DNA of 64,000 nt from positions 1-64,000 of the forward strand of contig JAHUZV010000014.1 in the NCBI GenBank assembly GCA_019264575.1. Reading direction: 5' to 3'. A model generated the notes under the pieces. It worked only from the letters and a program-made list of their open reading frames with translations. It was not told where the DNA came from and did not search any database. This DNA is from Vulcanococcus sp. Its GTDB lineage: Bacteria > Cyanobacteriota > Cyanobacteriia > PCC-6307 > Cyanobiaceae. Shown here in pieces: positions 1-8,806 of this stretch (its first letter is position 1; each line of letters starts with the position of its first letter). The translations under genes were made by a program, and so were the position numbers.

Positions 1-117
1 GGGGATCATCAGAACGCCGAACCAACCCACATAGAGGCGGTTGTCGGTGCTGGTGACCCACTCGCAGAACTGGTTCCACGCAGAAGCGCCTTGGCGCTGC
101 TGGAGAGTGGTGGTCAT
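1..117 (-). CDS. psbA: Photosystem II D1 protein, 5' end only
   Basis: The minus strand reads [20 protein letters not shown] and on into [14 protein letters not shown], the first 39 residues of a cyanobacterial D1 protein, which binds the cofactors for charge separation in photosystem II. The start codon is the ATG at 115-117, and the gene runs off the left edge of the window. The Q-rich N-terminus before the first transmembrane helix is typical. Which D1 isoform it is cannot be decided, because the diagnostic residues (for example position 130) lie outside the window. It is transcribed away from the small lipoprotein gene that follows. Confidence 0.95.
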   Translation of the reverse strand, partial: MTTTLQQRQGASAWNQFCEWVTSTDNRLYVGWFGVLMIP

Positions 118-213
118 GAGTACGGGATACGTAGTGCTCAGCAGCTCAGCCCCGAAGGACTCAGTGTTGAGCGGGAAGGAAGGACAGGCCGGTAACCCGC
201 CCTGCCAATGCCC

Positions 214-241
214 AATGTAACGGATGTTTGCGCCGTGTGAC
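214..241 (-). promoter_or_regulatory. Possible psbA promoter
   Basis: On the minus strand GTCACA (236-241) and TACATT (214-219) are 16 bases apart, about 100 bases upstream of the psbA start. This is a plausible sigma-70-type pair seen by eye only. Confidence 0.3.
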
Positions 242-359
242 GCGGCCTTAAGGCAAGGGGTGGGCTGAGCTCTCCTGATCACACCGATCAGCTCCGCTGA
301 TGCACCACCTGGTCAATCCCCGAGATCGCTGCTAGGAGTTGCCTTTCTCCGCCCTGGCC

Positions 360-662
360 ATGCGCCTCCCTGCCATTTCCCTGGCCGCCGCGCTGCTGTT
401 GGTGGGTTGCCAGAGCAATCCCTCCGCCGAGAACGAGCGCCTCAAGCGAATCGAACTGAGGCTGCAGCAGCTGGAGCAGCGTCAGGCCAATCCAGGTGCG
501 GGGAACACAGCGGATCAATCGGGCAAAGCGCCGGCCGGGCCGGTGAAATCGCTCACGTTCCGGATGGGCACCACCGACGACCGGCTTCGGATTTACTGGG
601 CCGACGGCACCAGCAGCGATCTGCCCTGCACCAAGGAACAGAGCACCTGGGCCTGCGGCTGA
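360..662 (+). CDS. Small predicted lipoprotein
   Basis: The product is about 100 residues. A short N-terminal hydrophobic stretch ends in LLLVGC, a good lipobox with the lipidated Cys near residue 17, so it probably sits on a membrane facing the periplasm. After it come a short amphipathic segment rich in E, R, L and Q that may be a coiled coil, a Gly/Ala/Pro linker, and a compact C-terminal part with two cysteines (LPCTKEQSTWACG). I chose the ATG at 360 because it gives a standard lipoprotein signal; a TTG at 339 would add seven residues. No family is recognised. It is followed after 21 bases by another secreted small protein, and the two may form one unit. Confidence 0.7.
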   Translation: MRLPAISLAAALLLVGCQSNPSAENERLKRIELRLQQLEQRQANPGAGNTADQSGKAPAGPVKSLTFRMGTTDDRLRIYWADGTSSDLPCTKEQSTWACG

Positions 663-683
663 GCTCCCACCACCTCGAACCCC

Positions 684-1091
684 ATGCCACGCCTCACCAC
701 GATCGCCGGCGCTCTCGCCGCTGCCACTGCTCTGGCGTTGAGCCCTGTCGCCGGCCTCGCCCAGGGCGTGAATCAAACCCTCGAGCGAATCGACCAGCTG
801 CAGCAGCAGGCACCGGCGCGGCAGCGCGCCTTGAACCTGGCCCGCAACACCGTGGTGCAGCTCAACGGCGGCCTGAGCCAGTACATGCCGGCCGCCTGCA
901 TGTTTGCTTCGGGCGGTAGCGGCGGCAGCTGCCTGGTGAGCAGCACCGATCAGGGCTTTCTCTTCCGCTTCAACGGCGGTGCTCCTGGCTGGCAGCAACT
1001 GGGCAAGCCACCCACCATCACCAGCGAGATCCTGATCAGCCCCGATGGGCGCACCGTGGGTCAGGTGATCTACAACGGCCCGCTCCGCTAA
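684..1091 (+). CDS. Small secreted protein of unknown function
   Basis: The protein is 135 residues with a clear signal peptide (MPRLTTIAGALAAATALALS, cleavage likely after GLAQG). The mature part begins with a Q-rich helical segment and then has two Cys (near residues 71 and 82) around a Gly/Ser-rich loop, ending in PDGRTVGQVIYNGPLR. I do not recognise the family; the length and composition resemble small periplasmic proteins of picocyanobacteria. The last four bases overlap the stop of the convergent aspartoacylase-like gene. Confidence 0.7.
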   Translation: MPRLTTIAGALAAATALALSPVAGLAQGVNQTLERIDQLQQQAPARQRALNLARNTVVQLNGGLSQYMPAACMFASGGSGGSCLVSSTDQGFLFRFNGGAPGWQQLGKPPTITSEILISPDGRTVGQVIYNGPLR

Positions 1092-2011
1092 ACCAACGCA
1101 CCGAGAGCCTCGGCCCAGCTGGGCTCGCAGGCCCAGAGCTCCCGCCGGCAGAGGCTCAAGGCGATGCCTTTCTCGCCGTAGGCAGCTTCGTTAATAAACA
1201 CCGGCCAGCGGGCGCCGGCTTCCAGGGCTAATCCCTGCTCCAGCGGAAGCGCTGAACCATCGGCGCTCCAGAAGAGGGGATCACCCGGTTGCAGCGGCTG
1301 CCAGTCGCGGTGTTGCCGCTGGGGATGCAGTGCTGCGGCTGGAACCCCCTGCGGACTGCGAGGTAGATCGAGGCTGCTGTGATGCAGGTGCACTTGCAGC
1401 CCTTGGGGGAGCCGGAGCCGGCCCGCGGCAGCCGCAGCCAGGGTGTCGAGGGCAGCCTCCAGGGCCAGCTGGGTCTGCCGGCAGATCACCGCCGACACCA
1501 ACCCCTGGGGCACAGGCCCCACTTCAATCACCAGGCCCGCCGGCCAACGCTCCACCAGAAAACCGGTCTGGGCCGCATCGGCCTCGTGCAGGTACACCGG
1601 CAGCCCCAGCCGGGCCTGAATGCCAGCCGCCAGAGCCAGATCCGCCGGCCGCCGGCCGTACACCACCAGCGAATTGCCCATGGCGCTGGTGGTGCTGTGT
1701 AGATCAAGCACCACCGCGCAGGGCCGGGATCCCTCGGGGCCATGGGCTGCCAGCAGATCGCGGGCGCGCTGCACCTCGCGCTCCGTGCGGCTGGTGTCAG
1801 CGAGCAGGTCGGGCGTGAAGCAGCGGTTGAGGTCGCGATCGAGATAGCGGCGGTTGGCGGCGAAGGCCTCGGGATTGCCGATGGTGAGCTGCAGCTCCAG
1901 GCCTGCATGGCGCAGCAGTTCTGGCCGCGCCTTCCATTGCTCGAGCAGCCAAGGGGCGTTGCGCTCATTGCCATGGGTGGCCGCCACCACCAGAACTCGG
2001 CCCTGGCCCAT
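1088..2011 (-). CDS. Aspartoacylase / succinylglutamate desuccinylase family zinc hydrolase
   Basis: Predicted 307-residue zinc amidohydrolase of the M14-like aspartoacylase family, which removes an acyl group from N-acylated amino acids. The N-terminus carries ATHGNERNAPWLLEQW, whose His and Glu (HGNE) are zinc ligands, then RDLNRCF for substrate binding and DLHSTTSAMGNS with the third ligand His. LVIEVGPVPQG near residue 170 carries the expected catalytic Glu. I chose the ATG at 2009-2011 because it starts directly at MGQGRVLVVAATHGNE; the open frame extends further upstream but would then overlap the divergent GST gene. The natural substrate is unknown; cyanobacterial members are usually annotated as probable aspartoacylases. 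Confidence 0.88.
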   Translation of the reverse strand: MGQGRVLVVAATHGNERNAPWLLEQWKARPELLRHAGLELQLTIGNPEAFAANRRYLDRDLNRCFTPDLLADTSRTEREVQRARDLLAAHGPEGSRPCAVVLDLHSTTSAMGNSLVVYGRRPADLALAAGIQARLGLPVYLHEADAAQTGFLVERWPAGLVIEVGPVPQGLVSAVICRQTQLALEAALDTLAAAAAGRLRLPQGLQVHLHHSSLDLPRSPQGVPAAALHPQRQHRDWQPLQPGDPLFWSADGSALPLEQGLALEAGARWPVFINEAAYGEKGIALSLCRRELWACEPSWAEALGALV

Positions 2012-2058
2012 GCCTGTTCTCCGGCGGATTGCTGCGCCAGCCTGGCAGTGATCCAGCG

Positions 2059-3033
2059 ATGCCGGTGATGGCCATTCCTCCAGCCGTGGTGAGCGCCGCT
2101 CGGGCCGGTTGGCACTGGCAATGGCTGCAACTGATGCAGGGACTTGGCCCTGCCGATGCCGATGGCAACTACCGCAGACCGGTCTCACCCTTCAACGCGC
2201 TGCCGCCGCTGCCCGCCAACGCCGCAGAAGCTGGCTCCCATGTGTTGATCGTGGGGCGCAGCTGCCCCTGGGCCCATCGCGCCTGGCTGGTGTGGGCGCT
2301 GCGGCAGCTGCAGCGGTCGATCGCGCTGCTGATCGTGGAACCCGATCCCAAAGCGGGCCGCTGGCGTTTCCCAACCCCATTTCTGGGCTGCACCACCCTG
2401 CAGGAGCTGTACCAGCGCTCGGGAGCCGCCGCCAGCCAGAGGGCCACGGTCCCGGTGTTGGTGGAGGCCGGCAGCGGCCGGGTGGTGCTGGGGGAGAGCG
2501 CACGGCTGATCGAGCTGCTCAACCAGTGGCCCGCAGCTGCACCCACACGCGATCTAGCTCCGGAGGCGTTGATCCCCGAGATCACCCGCTGGCGCGAGCT
2601 GCTGCAGGGGGCCGTGAACGACGGGGTGTATCGCTGCGGTTTTGCCCGCAACCAGGTGGCCTACAACCGAGCCGAGAGCGAGCTGTTTGCCGCTCTTGAT
2701 CAGGTGGAATCCGCCCTGGTGAGCCCTGGAGCAGGGCCCTGGCTCTGCGGTGAACGCCTCACCCTCGCGGATGTGCAGCTGTTTCCCACCCTGATTCGCC
2801 TGGAGCTGGTGTACGCGCCGCTGTTCGGCGTGTCGCGGCGGCCCCTGTGGCAACTCCCCGCCCTGTGGCAGTGGCGCCAACGCTTCCATGCGCTGCCCGG
2901 CGTGGCGGACACCTGCTGCGATCAGGCCTGGCGCGAGGACTACTTCGGCGCCCTCTTTCCCCTGCACCCCTCAGGCATCGTGCCCGCTGGGCCCGAGCTG
3001 GCCACACTGGTACAAGCGCCGCCGCCGCCATGA
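2059..3033 (+). CDS. Xi-class glutathione S-transferase (glutathionyl-hydroquinone reductase-like)
   Basis: The protein is about 324 residues. After a long N-terminal extension the thioredoxin-fold domain has GRSCPWAHRAWLVWALR, the Cys-Pro-Trp-Ala-His-Arg signature of Xi-class GSTs, whose Cys reduces glutathionylated quinones. The cis-Pro loop is seen in TVPVLVE, the ESARLIELLN contact follows, and the all-helical C-terminal domain has GERLTLADVQLFPTLIRLE. Starts at 2059 (ATG) and 2068 (ATG) are both possible. Its stop overlaps the start of the next gene (ATGA), so the two and the ABC-F gene after them form a translationally coupled run. Substrate specificity is not predictable. Confidence 0.85.
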   Translation: MPVMAIPPAVVSAARAGWHWQWLQLMQGLGPADADGNYRRPVSPFNALPPLPANAAEAGSHVLIVGRSCPWAHRAWLVWALRQLQRSIALLIVEPDPKAGRWRFPTPFLGCTTLQELYQRSGAAASQRATVPVLVEAGSGRVVLGESARLIELLNQWPAAAPTRDLAPEALIPEITRWRELLQGAVNDGVYRCGFARNQVAYNRAESELFAALDQVESALVSPGAGPWLCGERLTLADVQLFPTLIRLELVYAPLFGVSRRPLWQLPALWQWRQRFHALPGVADTCCDQAWREDYFGALFPLHPSGIVPAGPELATLVQAPPPP

Positions 3034-3656
3034 CCAGCTTCGAAGGGGTCTACGGGCCGTTCACGATCACGGCGGAGGATGAACGGGAGGTGTTCGGCTA
3101 CCGGCTGGCCCTCTGCATCGCGGCCATCGCCCAGGCGGGGCTGCTGCTGCAGTGGCGCCAGTGGGGCGGAGCCTGGCTATGGCCCTGGCTGCTGCCGCTG
3201 GTCGCGGGGGTTGGCCTAGCCCTGCGCTGGATTCACATCTACCTGCGGCCTCTGCATCGGGCCCTGCAGCTGCTTTGGCTGGTGGGGAGCGTGGGCTTTG
3301 TGGCCCTGGCCATCAGCGCTGGCCCGGCCCGCATGGCGGATGCGGTGGCCAGCCAGCCGGCATGGCTCTGGGCGATCGGCCCCTTCTTTGCCGCCCTGGC
3401 TGGCATCGGCTTCAAAGAGTTCTTCTGTTTCCGCCGCCCTGAAGCGGTCGGGGTCACGCTGCTGCTGCCGGTGGCTCTGCTTGGTGCCCTCAGCGGTCTG
3501 CTGCCGGCGGCGGCCAGCGGCAGCTTGATGGGGGTGGAAGCCGCGCTCCTGCTAGTGCTCACCCTGCGCAAGTTCCCCATGCCGGCCGCCGCCGATGTGG
3601 GCGATAAGAGCGTGTTTGCTTATCTGGAAGCTCAGCGGCGGCAGCCCGGTTCGTGA
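3030..3656 (+). CDS. DUF2301 integral membrane protein
   Basis: The protein is 208 residues with a short N-terminal signature (FEGVYGPFTITAEDEREVFG) followed by about six hydrophobic helices, including WLWPWLLPLVAGVGLALRW, LLWLVGSVGFVALAIS and VTLLLPVALLGALSGLLP. The soluble loop GIGFKEFFCFRRPEA is conserved in the DUF2301 family of cyanobacteria and plastids as I know it. Function is not established. It starts at the ATGA overlap with the GST gene and ends in a GTGA overlap with the ABC-F gene. Confidence 0.8.
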   Translation: MTSFEGVYGPFTITAEDEREVFGYRLALCIAAIAQAGLLLQWRQWGGAWLWPWLLPLVAGVGLALRWIHIYLRPLHRALQLLWLVGSVGFVALAISAGPARMADAVASQPAWLWAIGPFFAALAGIGFKEFFCFRRPEAVGVTLLLPVALLGALSGLLPAAASGSLMGVEAALLLVLTLRKFPMPAAADVGDKSVFAYLEAQRRQPGS

Positions 3657-5623
3657 GTTTGATCAGCCTGGTGGATGTCCGCAAGGACTTCGGCATCCGC
3701 ACCCTGTTTGACGGCCTGAGCCTGCATGTGGGCGAGCGGGAGCGGCTGGGGCTGATCGGCCCGAACGGAGCCGGCAAATCCACCTTGATGCGCGTGCTGG
3801 CGGGGCTGGAACCGCCCGGCGGCGGCGAACGGCGGGTGTTGCCGCAGGGGCGGATCGTGCTGGTGAGCCAGGAGCCGGAGATGGATCCGGAGCGCACGGT
3901 GCTGGAGCAGGTGTTCGCCGAAAGCGGCGAAAAGATGCAACTGCTGCGGCGCTACACCGAGGTGAGCGACGCCCTGGCCCACGCCCACAGCGCCGGCAGC
4001 GACGACACCGCCCTGCTCTCGGAACTGGGCGAGCTCAACGCCCGCATGGACCAAAGCCAGGCCTGGGATCTGGAGCAGCAGATCCGTGAAGTGCTGCAGC
4101 GGCTGGGCATCGGCGACACCCACCGCCGCGTGGGTGATCTCTCGGGCGGCTACCGCAAACGCCTGGCCCTGGCCGCAGCCCTGGTGGCTGACCCGGATGT
4201 GCTGCTGCTCGATGAGCCCACGAACCACCTCGATGCCGACTGCATCCAGTGGCTGCAGGGCTACCTCCAGCGCTTCCGCGGCGCCTTGGTGCTGATCACC
4301 CACGACCGCTACGTGCTCGATCAGGTGACCAACCGAATCGTGGAGGTGGACCGCGGCGAAGCCCGCAGCTACAGCGGCAACTACGCCTATTACCTGGCCC
4401 GCAAAGCGGAAGAAGACGCTGCCGAAGCCGCCAGCGAAGCCAAGCTGCGCAGTGTGCTGCGGCGCGAGCTCGAGTGGCTCAAACGCGGGCCCAAAGCCCG
4501 CAGCACCAAGCAAAAGGCGCGCATTCAACGCATCGAAGCGATGCAGGAGCAGCCCAAGCGCCAGGCGAAAGGGCAGCTGAGCCTGGCCACCAACCAGCGC
4601 CGCCTCGGCAAACGCGCCATCGAAGCGGAAGAGCTGGGGGTGTGGGCCAGCGACGAAGCGCGCGATGGCGGCGCCTCACCCCTGCTGCAAGCCTTCAGCT
4701 ACGACTTCAGCCCCGAAGATCGGATCGGGATCATCGGGCCCAATGGCTCAGGCAAATCCACCCTGCTGGATCTGATCGCCGGGCGGCGCCAGGCCCATAC
4801 CGGCCGGATCGAGCTGGGAAGCACCGTGAAGCTGGCCTACTTCGATCAGCACAGCCACAACGTGCTTGAGGGCACCGATGCCGCGGGCCGCCAGCGCAAA
4901 GTGATCGATGTGGTGAAGGAGGCCGCCAGCAGCGTGGAGCTCGAAGGCTCCACCCTCAGCGCCTCCCAGCTGCTCGAGCGCTTTCTGTTCCCCCCGGCGC
5001 AGCAGCACCAGCCGGTGAGCAAGCTCTCGGGCGGCGAGCGCCGCCGCCTGCACCTCTGCCGCCTGCTGATCGAGGCGCCCAACGTGCTGCTGCTCGATGA
5101 GCCCACCAACGATCTCGACGTGCAGACCCTCACCGTGCTCGAAGACTTCCTCGAAGACTTCCGCGGCTGTGTGGTGGTGGTGTCGCACGACCGCTACTTC
5201 CTCGATCGCACCGTGGACCGGCTGTTCAGCTTCGAGAACGGACAACTGGAGCGCTTCGAAGGCAACTACAGCAGCTATCTCGAACGGCAGCAGAGCAAAG
5301 GGGCCTCAACCAGCAATGGCGCGGGCACAAGCAGCAGCCCGGCGCCGAAACCCGAAGCACCCAGCGCCACCGCAGCCCCGGCCCCCGCGAGCAACGCCTC
5401 CAAAACCCGCCGCCGAAGCTTCAAGGAAACCCGCGAACTCGAACAGCTCGATGCACAGCTGCCGCAATGGGAGGAGCGCCGCGGCGAACTGGAGGCGCTG
5501 TTGGCCGTGGGCGGCAGTGATTACGCCGCCCTCGAGGCCCTGAGTGAAGAGCTCTCTGCGCTGCTGGAGCGGATCGCGCGCGGCGAGGAGCGCTGGCTGG
5601 AGCTCAGCGAACTGGCCGGCTAG
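3653..5623 (+). CDS. uup: ABC-F family ATPase, Uup type
   Basis: The protein is 656 residues with two ABC ATPase domains and no membrane segments, the plan of ABC-F proteins that act on ribosomes or nucleic acid rather than transport. Domain 1 has GPNGAGKST, LSGGYRKRLALA and LLLDEPTNHLD; domain 2 has GPNGSGKST, LSGGERRRLHLC and LLLDEPTNDLD. Between them lies a charged linker (ELEWLKRGPKARSTKQKAR) with the P-site tRNA-interaction character. A low-complexity Ala/Pro/Ser segment then leads to a C-terminal coiled coil (about residues 575-650), which favours Uup over EttA. The start is a GTG overlapping the previous stop. In E. coli Uup has been linked to ribosome quality control and precise transposon excision. 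Confidence 0.9.
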   Translation: MSLISLVDVRKDFGIRTLFDGLSLHVGERERLGLIGPNGAGKSTLMRVLAGLEPPGGGERRVLPQGRIVLVSQEPEMDPERTVLEQVFAESGEKMQLLRRYTEVSDALAHAHSAGSDDTALLSELGELNARMDQSQAWDLEQQIREVLQRLGIGDTHRRVGDLSGGYRKRLALAAALVADPDVLLLDEPTNHLDADCIQWLQGYLQRFRGALVLITHDRYVLDQVTNRIVEVDRGEARSYSGNYAYYLARKAEEDAAEAASEAKLRSVLRRELEWLKRGPKARSTKQKARIQRIEAMQEQPKRQAKGQLSLATNQRRLGKRAIEAEELGVWASDEARDGGASPLLQAFSYDFSPEDRIGIIGPNGSGKSTLLDLIAGRRQAHTGRIELGSTVKLAYFDQHSHNVLEGTDAAGRQRKVIDVVKEAASSVELEGSTLSASQLLERFLFPPAQQHQPVSKLSGGERRRLHLCRLLIEAPNVLLLDEPTNDLDVQTLTVLEDFLEDFRGCVVVVSHDRYFLDRTVDRLFSFENGQLERFEGNYSSYLERQQSKGASTSNGAGTSSSPAPKPEAPSATAAPAPASNASKTRRRSFKETRELEQLDAQLPQWEERRGELEALLAVGGSDYAALEALSEELSALLERIARGEERWLELSELAG

Positions 5624-6101
5624 CGGCGCTGCTGCGGCGCCGGCGCAGCTGGTGGGGCAGCTCCGCGGGGGCGGGCCGACACGACGCCGGCCGAGCAGTC
5701 AACTCGCAGCGGGGAGCGGGCGTGGGATCGGCGCCCAGCCAGGGCTGCCGGCGCAGCCGACCGGTCCGCACCTCCTCTTCTTTGAGCGCAGTGGGCTTGT
5801 AGTCGTCGACCCCGCGTTGCAGGGCCATCTCATCGCCCATGCGGCGCAGGTAGAGATCCAGCGACCACTGCACCTGGTTGTGCTCAAACGCCTCACAGGC
5901 CGCCTGGAGGGAGCTGAAGCGCTGGCTCACCAGACCGCTCGGAGCGCATTGCTTCCACACGAGCACGTCGTCAAAGCTGAGGCCAGTGCGCCACTGGCGC
6001 TGCTCGGAGAGGTAGCAGTGATGCTCCGGACCGTTGATCCAATAGAGGCGATCGCGGTCGTCGATGAAGTGGCGGTCGCGGCGTTGGCGAATGCGTGTCA
6101 T
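5604..6101 (-). CDS. Conserved hypothetical protein
   Basis: An open frame of 165 residues from the ATG at 6099-6101. The first 120 residues look like a folded soluble protein (RDRLYWINGPEHHCYLSEQR, SFDDVLVWKQCAPSG, LDLYLRRMGDEMALQRGVDD); the last 45 are Arg/Pro/Ala-rich and may be poorly structured or an out-of-family tail. I do not recognise a domain. Its 3' end overlaps the convergent ABC-F gene by 20 bases. An upstream in-frame ATG near 6140 would add 13 residues and is less likely. Confidence 0.6.
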   Translation of the reverse strand: MTRIRQRRDRHFIDDRDRLYWINGPEHHCYLSEQRQWRTGLSFDDVLVWKQCAPSGLVSQRFSSLQAACEAFEHNQVQWSLDLYLRRMGDEMALQRGVDDYKPTALKEEEVRTGRLRRQPWLGADPTPAPRCELTARPASCRPAPAELPHQLRRRRSSAASRPVR

Positions 6102-6266
6102 GGCCCCTGGAGCCGGGTGAACTCTCCATAGCAACGGCACAGCAAGAACGCCGCAGACGGCAGCACCAGGCCGAAATCAGAAGCCCACCACAAACCCCGT
6201 CCAGCAGCGCTTACAGCCCGTATGGTGTGCACGACGTCGAGCGGCCGAGCACTTCCGGCCTCCTCC

Positions 6267-6485
6267 ATGACCACGATCGACGAGCACATCGCCAAGGACA
6301 AGACCGAGATCGAAGCGGCCCGCGCGGCCGGCGATCAGGGCAAGGTTCGTCACCTCGAGGAAGAGGTGAAGAGCCTTGAGGAGTACAAGGCGCATCACCC
6401 TGAGGACAAGCACGATCCCACTCCTCTGGAGGTGTTCTGCGACCTCAATCCCGACGCCCCTGAGTGCCTCGTTTACGACGACTGA
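6267..6485 (+). CDS. cp12: CP12 Calvin-cycle regulatory protein (C-terminal Cys pair only)
   Basis: A 72-residue, highly charged, helical protein. CP12 is an intrinsically disordered linker that, when oxidised, ties GAPDH and phosphoribulokinase into an inactive complex in the dark. The C-terminus CDLNPDAPECLVYDD carries the redox Cys pair (C58 and C67) and the acidic tail that enters the GAPDH active site. The central helix (HLEEEVKSLEEYKAHHPED) corresponds to the PRK-binding region. The N-terminal Cys pair of canonical CP12 is absent: the first half has no Cys. I chose the ATG at 6267; the upstream in-frame GTG would add an unlikely leader. A TATGGT hexamer at 6221-6226 may be the -10 element. 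Confidence 0.92.
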   Translation: MTTIDEHIAKDKTEIEAARAAGDQGKVRHLEEEVKSLEEYKAHHPEDKHDPTPLEVFCDLNPDAPECLVYDD

Positions 6486-6519
6486 GTCGTCTAGAAGGCG
6501 CGCTTGCCTGGAACGAGCC

Positions 6520-7509
6520 TCAGATTCCGAGCTCCTTCCAGGTAGCCGCTAGCAGCTTGTCGAGATTGTGTGATGTGGCGGCGGAGATCGCCAGAACAGG
6601 TTGGCCGCAGTGGTCGCTGGCCTGCTGAATCCTCTCCTCCAGTTCGTCATCGAGCAGCAGCTCGGTTTTATTGAGCGCCACCAGGCAGGGGCGTTCATCC
6701 AGCCCGTTGCCGTAGGCCGAAAGCTCCTGCTGCACCACCTGCAGATCGCGCACCACATCGTCGGAGCTGGCATCCACCAGGTGGATCAGCAGGCGTGTGC
6801 GCTGGATGTGGCGCAGGAAGTCGTGGCCGAGGCCAGCCCCCTGCGCCGCACCGGCAATCAGGCCGGGGATATCGGCGAACACGGTGCCATCACCGGTGGG
6901 ACGGCGCACCACGCCCAGGTTGGGCACCAGGGTGGTGAAGGGGTAATCAGCGATCTTGGGCCGCGCCGCCGACAGCACCGAGATCAAGGTGCTCTTGCCG
7001 GCATTGGGCAGGCCGATGATCCCCACTTCCGCCAGCAGCTTGAGCTCCAGCTGCAGGTTCCATTCCTCACCGTCGCGGCCTTCGGTGCACTTCTCGGGAG
7101 CGCGGTTGCGGTTGCTCAGGTAATGGGCATTGCCAAGGCCGCCGCGGCCGCCCACCGCCACCAGCAGCTTCTGCCCCTGTTCGGTGAGATCCCCCAACAG
7201 GATCCCCGTGCGTAGATCGCGCACCTCCGTGCCGCACGGCACCTTGATCGTGAGGCCGTCGCCGCTAGCGCCGGTGCTCTTGTTCGGTCCGCCGCGGCGA
7301 CCATCCACCGCCTCGAACAGGCGCTTGTATTTGAAATCGAGCAGGGTCTGGAGGTTGGAATCAGCCTCCAGCCACACATCACCGCCGCGGCCTCCGTCCC
7401 CACCGGATGGGCCACCGGCCGGCACATATTTCTCACGGCGGAAGGCCACGATGCCATCGCCGCCGCGGCCGGCCCGCACCGCAATGCGGGCCTGATCAAT
7501 GAACTGCAT
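6520..7509 (-). CDS. obgE: Obg family ribosome-assembly GTPase
   Basis: The protein is 329 residues and binds GTP to help assemble the 50S subunit. It has the Gly-rich Obg fold at the N-terminus ([34 protein letters not shown]), then the G domain: G1 [12 protein letters not shown]2 [12 protein letters not shown]3 DIPGLI, G4 NKTE, G5 ISAA. It stops after the G domain, so the variable C-terminal domain of some Obg proteins is missing; this is common in cyanobacteria. The start is the ATG at 7507-7509, beginning MQFIDQARI as in the family. It lies head to head with the MalK-like gene. Confidence 0.95.
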   Translation of the reverse strand: MQFIDQARIAVRAGRGGDGIVAFRREKYVPAGGPSGGDGGRGGDVWLEADSNLQTLLDFKYKRLFEAVDGRRGGPNKSTGASGDGLTIKVPCGTEVRDLRTGILLGDLTEQGQKLLVAVGGRGGLGNAHYLSNRNRAPEKCTEGRDGEEWNLQLELKLLAEVGIIGLPNAGKSTLISVLSAARPKIADYPFTTLVPNLGVVRRPTGDGTVFADIPGLIAGAAQGAGLGHDFLRHIQRTRLLIHLVDASSDDVVRDLQVVQQELSAYGNGLDERPCLVALNKTELLLDDELEERIQQASDHCGQPVLAISAATSHNLDKLLAATWKELGI

Positions 7510-7548
7510 TTGACCAACCCTAGGATCGAGTCGCCGTGTGGCCTGGTC

Positions 7549-8793
7549 TTGGCAGAGGTTCGCTTCCAGCAGGTCAACAAGACCTATCCACCGCGGCGGG
7601 GCAGTGCACCGGTGGAAGTGCTCCGCCAGGTGGATCTGCAGATCGCCGACGGCGAATTCCTGGTGCTCGTCGGCCCCTCTGGCTGCGGCAAGAGCACGCT
7701 GCTGCGCCTGTTGGCGGGCCTGGAGGCCCCCACCGGCGGTGAGATTTTTGTGGGAGATCGCTGCGTCACCGCGCTGCGGCCTGCCCAGCGGGATGTGGCG
7801 ATGGTGTTCCAGAGCTACGCGCTCTATCCCCACCTGAACGTGGCCGACAACATCGGCTTCGGGCTGCGCCGCCAGCGCCGGCGCAGCGCCGCCCAGCAAC
7901 TTCAAGACAGCCTGCATCGCGCCAGCCGCGGCCTACCCAAGCCACTGCGCATCCCCTCCAGCCGCGAAACGCGCATCGAAGCGCGCATCCAGGAGGTGGC
8001 AGCCACGCTCGAGCTCGATCACCTGCTCGATCGCCTGCCCAAGGAGCTCTCCGGCGGCCAGAAGCAACGGGTAGCCCTGGGCCGCGCCATCGCCCGCCAG
8101 CCAGCGGTGTTCCTGATGGATGAACCCCTCAGCAACCTCGATGCCAAGTTGCGCACGGGCACCCGCGCTCAGATCGTGGAACTGCAGCGGCGCCTCGGCA
8201 CCACCACCGTCTACGTGACGCACGATCAGGTGGAGGCAATGACCATGGGCCACCGCATCGCCGTACTCAACCGCGGCGACCTGCAGCAGCTGGGCACCCC
8301 GAGCGAGCTGTATCAGTGGCCGAGCAATTTGTTCGTGGCTCAGTTCATTGGCAGCCCACCGATGAATCTGCTGCCGGTGCGCAGCGCAGGCCAGGGCCAA
8401 CTGCAACTGGGCAGCCGCCGCTTCATCCCCGAAGGCCCCATGGCCGAAGCGCTGCTGCAATGGCAAGCACGCGGCGGCAGCGAAGAGCTGAACGGCGGCC
8501 TACGGGCGGAGCACCTGAAGCTCGCCCCCGCCACAAACCGCAACCTGCCAGCGGAGGTGTGCCACGTGGAAGGCCTGGGCAACGAACAGCTGCTCACCGC
8601 CCGCTTGCAGGAGGGCGATCACCTGGTGCAGCTGCGGGCCGAACCCGATCAAACCCTGGTGCCAGGCCAGAGCGTGCACCTGGAGGTGGATCCCCTGGGC
8701 TGGCGCCTGTTCGATCAGGCGGGCGAAGCAATCCCACGACCTGAAGCAGCCAATCCACCCAGCCGCGAACCCGTGCTGCCGGATCTGAGCTGA
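7549..8793 (+). CDS. MalK/UgpC-type ABC transporter ATP-binding protein
   Basis: The protein is about 414 residues. It energises carbohydrate-type ABC importers by hydrolysing ATP at the membrane. Visible parts: Walker [11 protein letters not shown]-loop [11 protein letters not shown], signature [16 protein letters not shown], Walker [13 protein letters not shown], switch HDQVEAMTM, then the TOBE-type C-terminal domain ([10 protein letters not shown] to the end). About 40 extra residues rich in R, Q and S sit between the Q-loop and the signature. No permease or solute-binding gene is adjacent, so it probably serves transporters encoded elsewhere. I put the start at TTG 7549 (reading [13 protein letters not shown]); a TTG at 7510, directly next to the obgE start, is the alternative. 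Confidence 0.88.
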   Translation: MAEVRFQQVNKTYPPRRGSAPVEVLRQVDLQIADGEFLVLVGPSGCGKSTLLRLLAGLEAPTGGEIFVGDRCVTALRPAQRDVAMVFQSYALYPHLNVADNIGFGLRRQRRRSAAQQLQDSLHRASRGLPKPLRIPSSRETRIEARIQEVAATLELDHLLDRLPKELSGGQKQRVALGRAIARQPAVFLMDEPLSNLDAKLRTGTRAQIVELQRRLGTTTVYVTHDQVEAMTMGHRIAVLNRGDLQQLGTPSELYQWPSNLFVAQFIGSPPMNLLPVRSAGQGQLQLGSRRFIPEGPMAEALLQWQARGGSEELNGGLRAEHLKLAPATNRNLPAEVCHVEGLGNEQLLTARLQEGDHLVQLRAEPDQTLVPGQSVHLEVDPLGWRLFDQAGEAIPRPEAANPPSREPVLPDLS

Positions 8794-8806
8794 AGCGCCA
8801 GGCCCC

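Noticed and set aside
3632..4528. A 298-codon minus-strand frame
   Set aside because: It lies wholly antisense to the ABC-F gene; the composition (His, Gln, Ala) shows a shadow frame.
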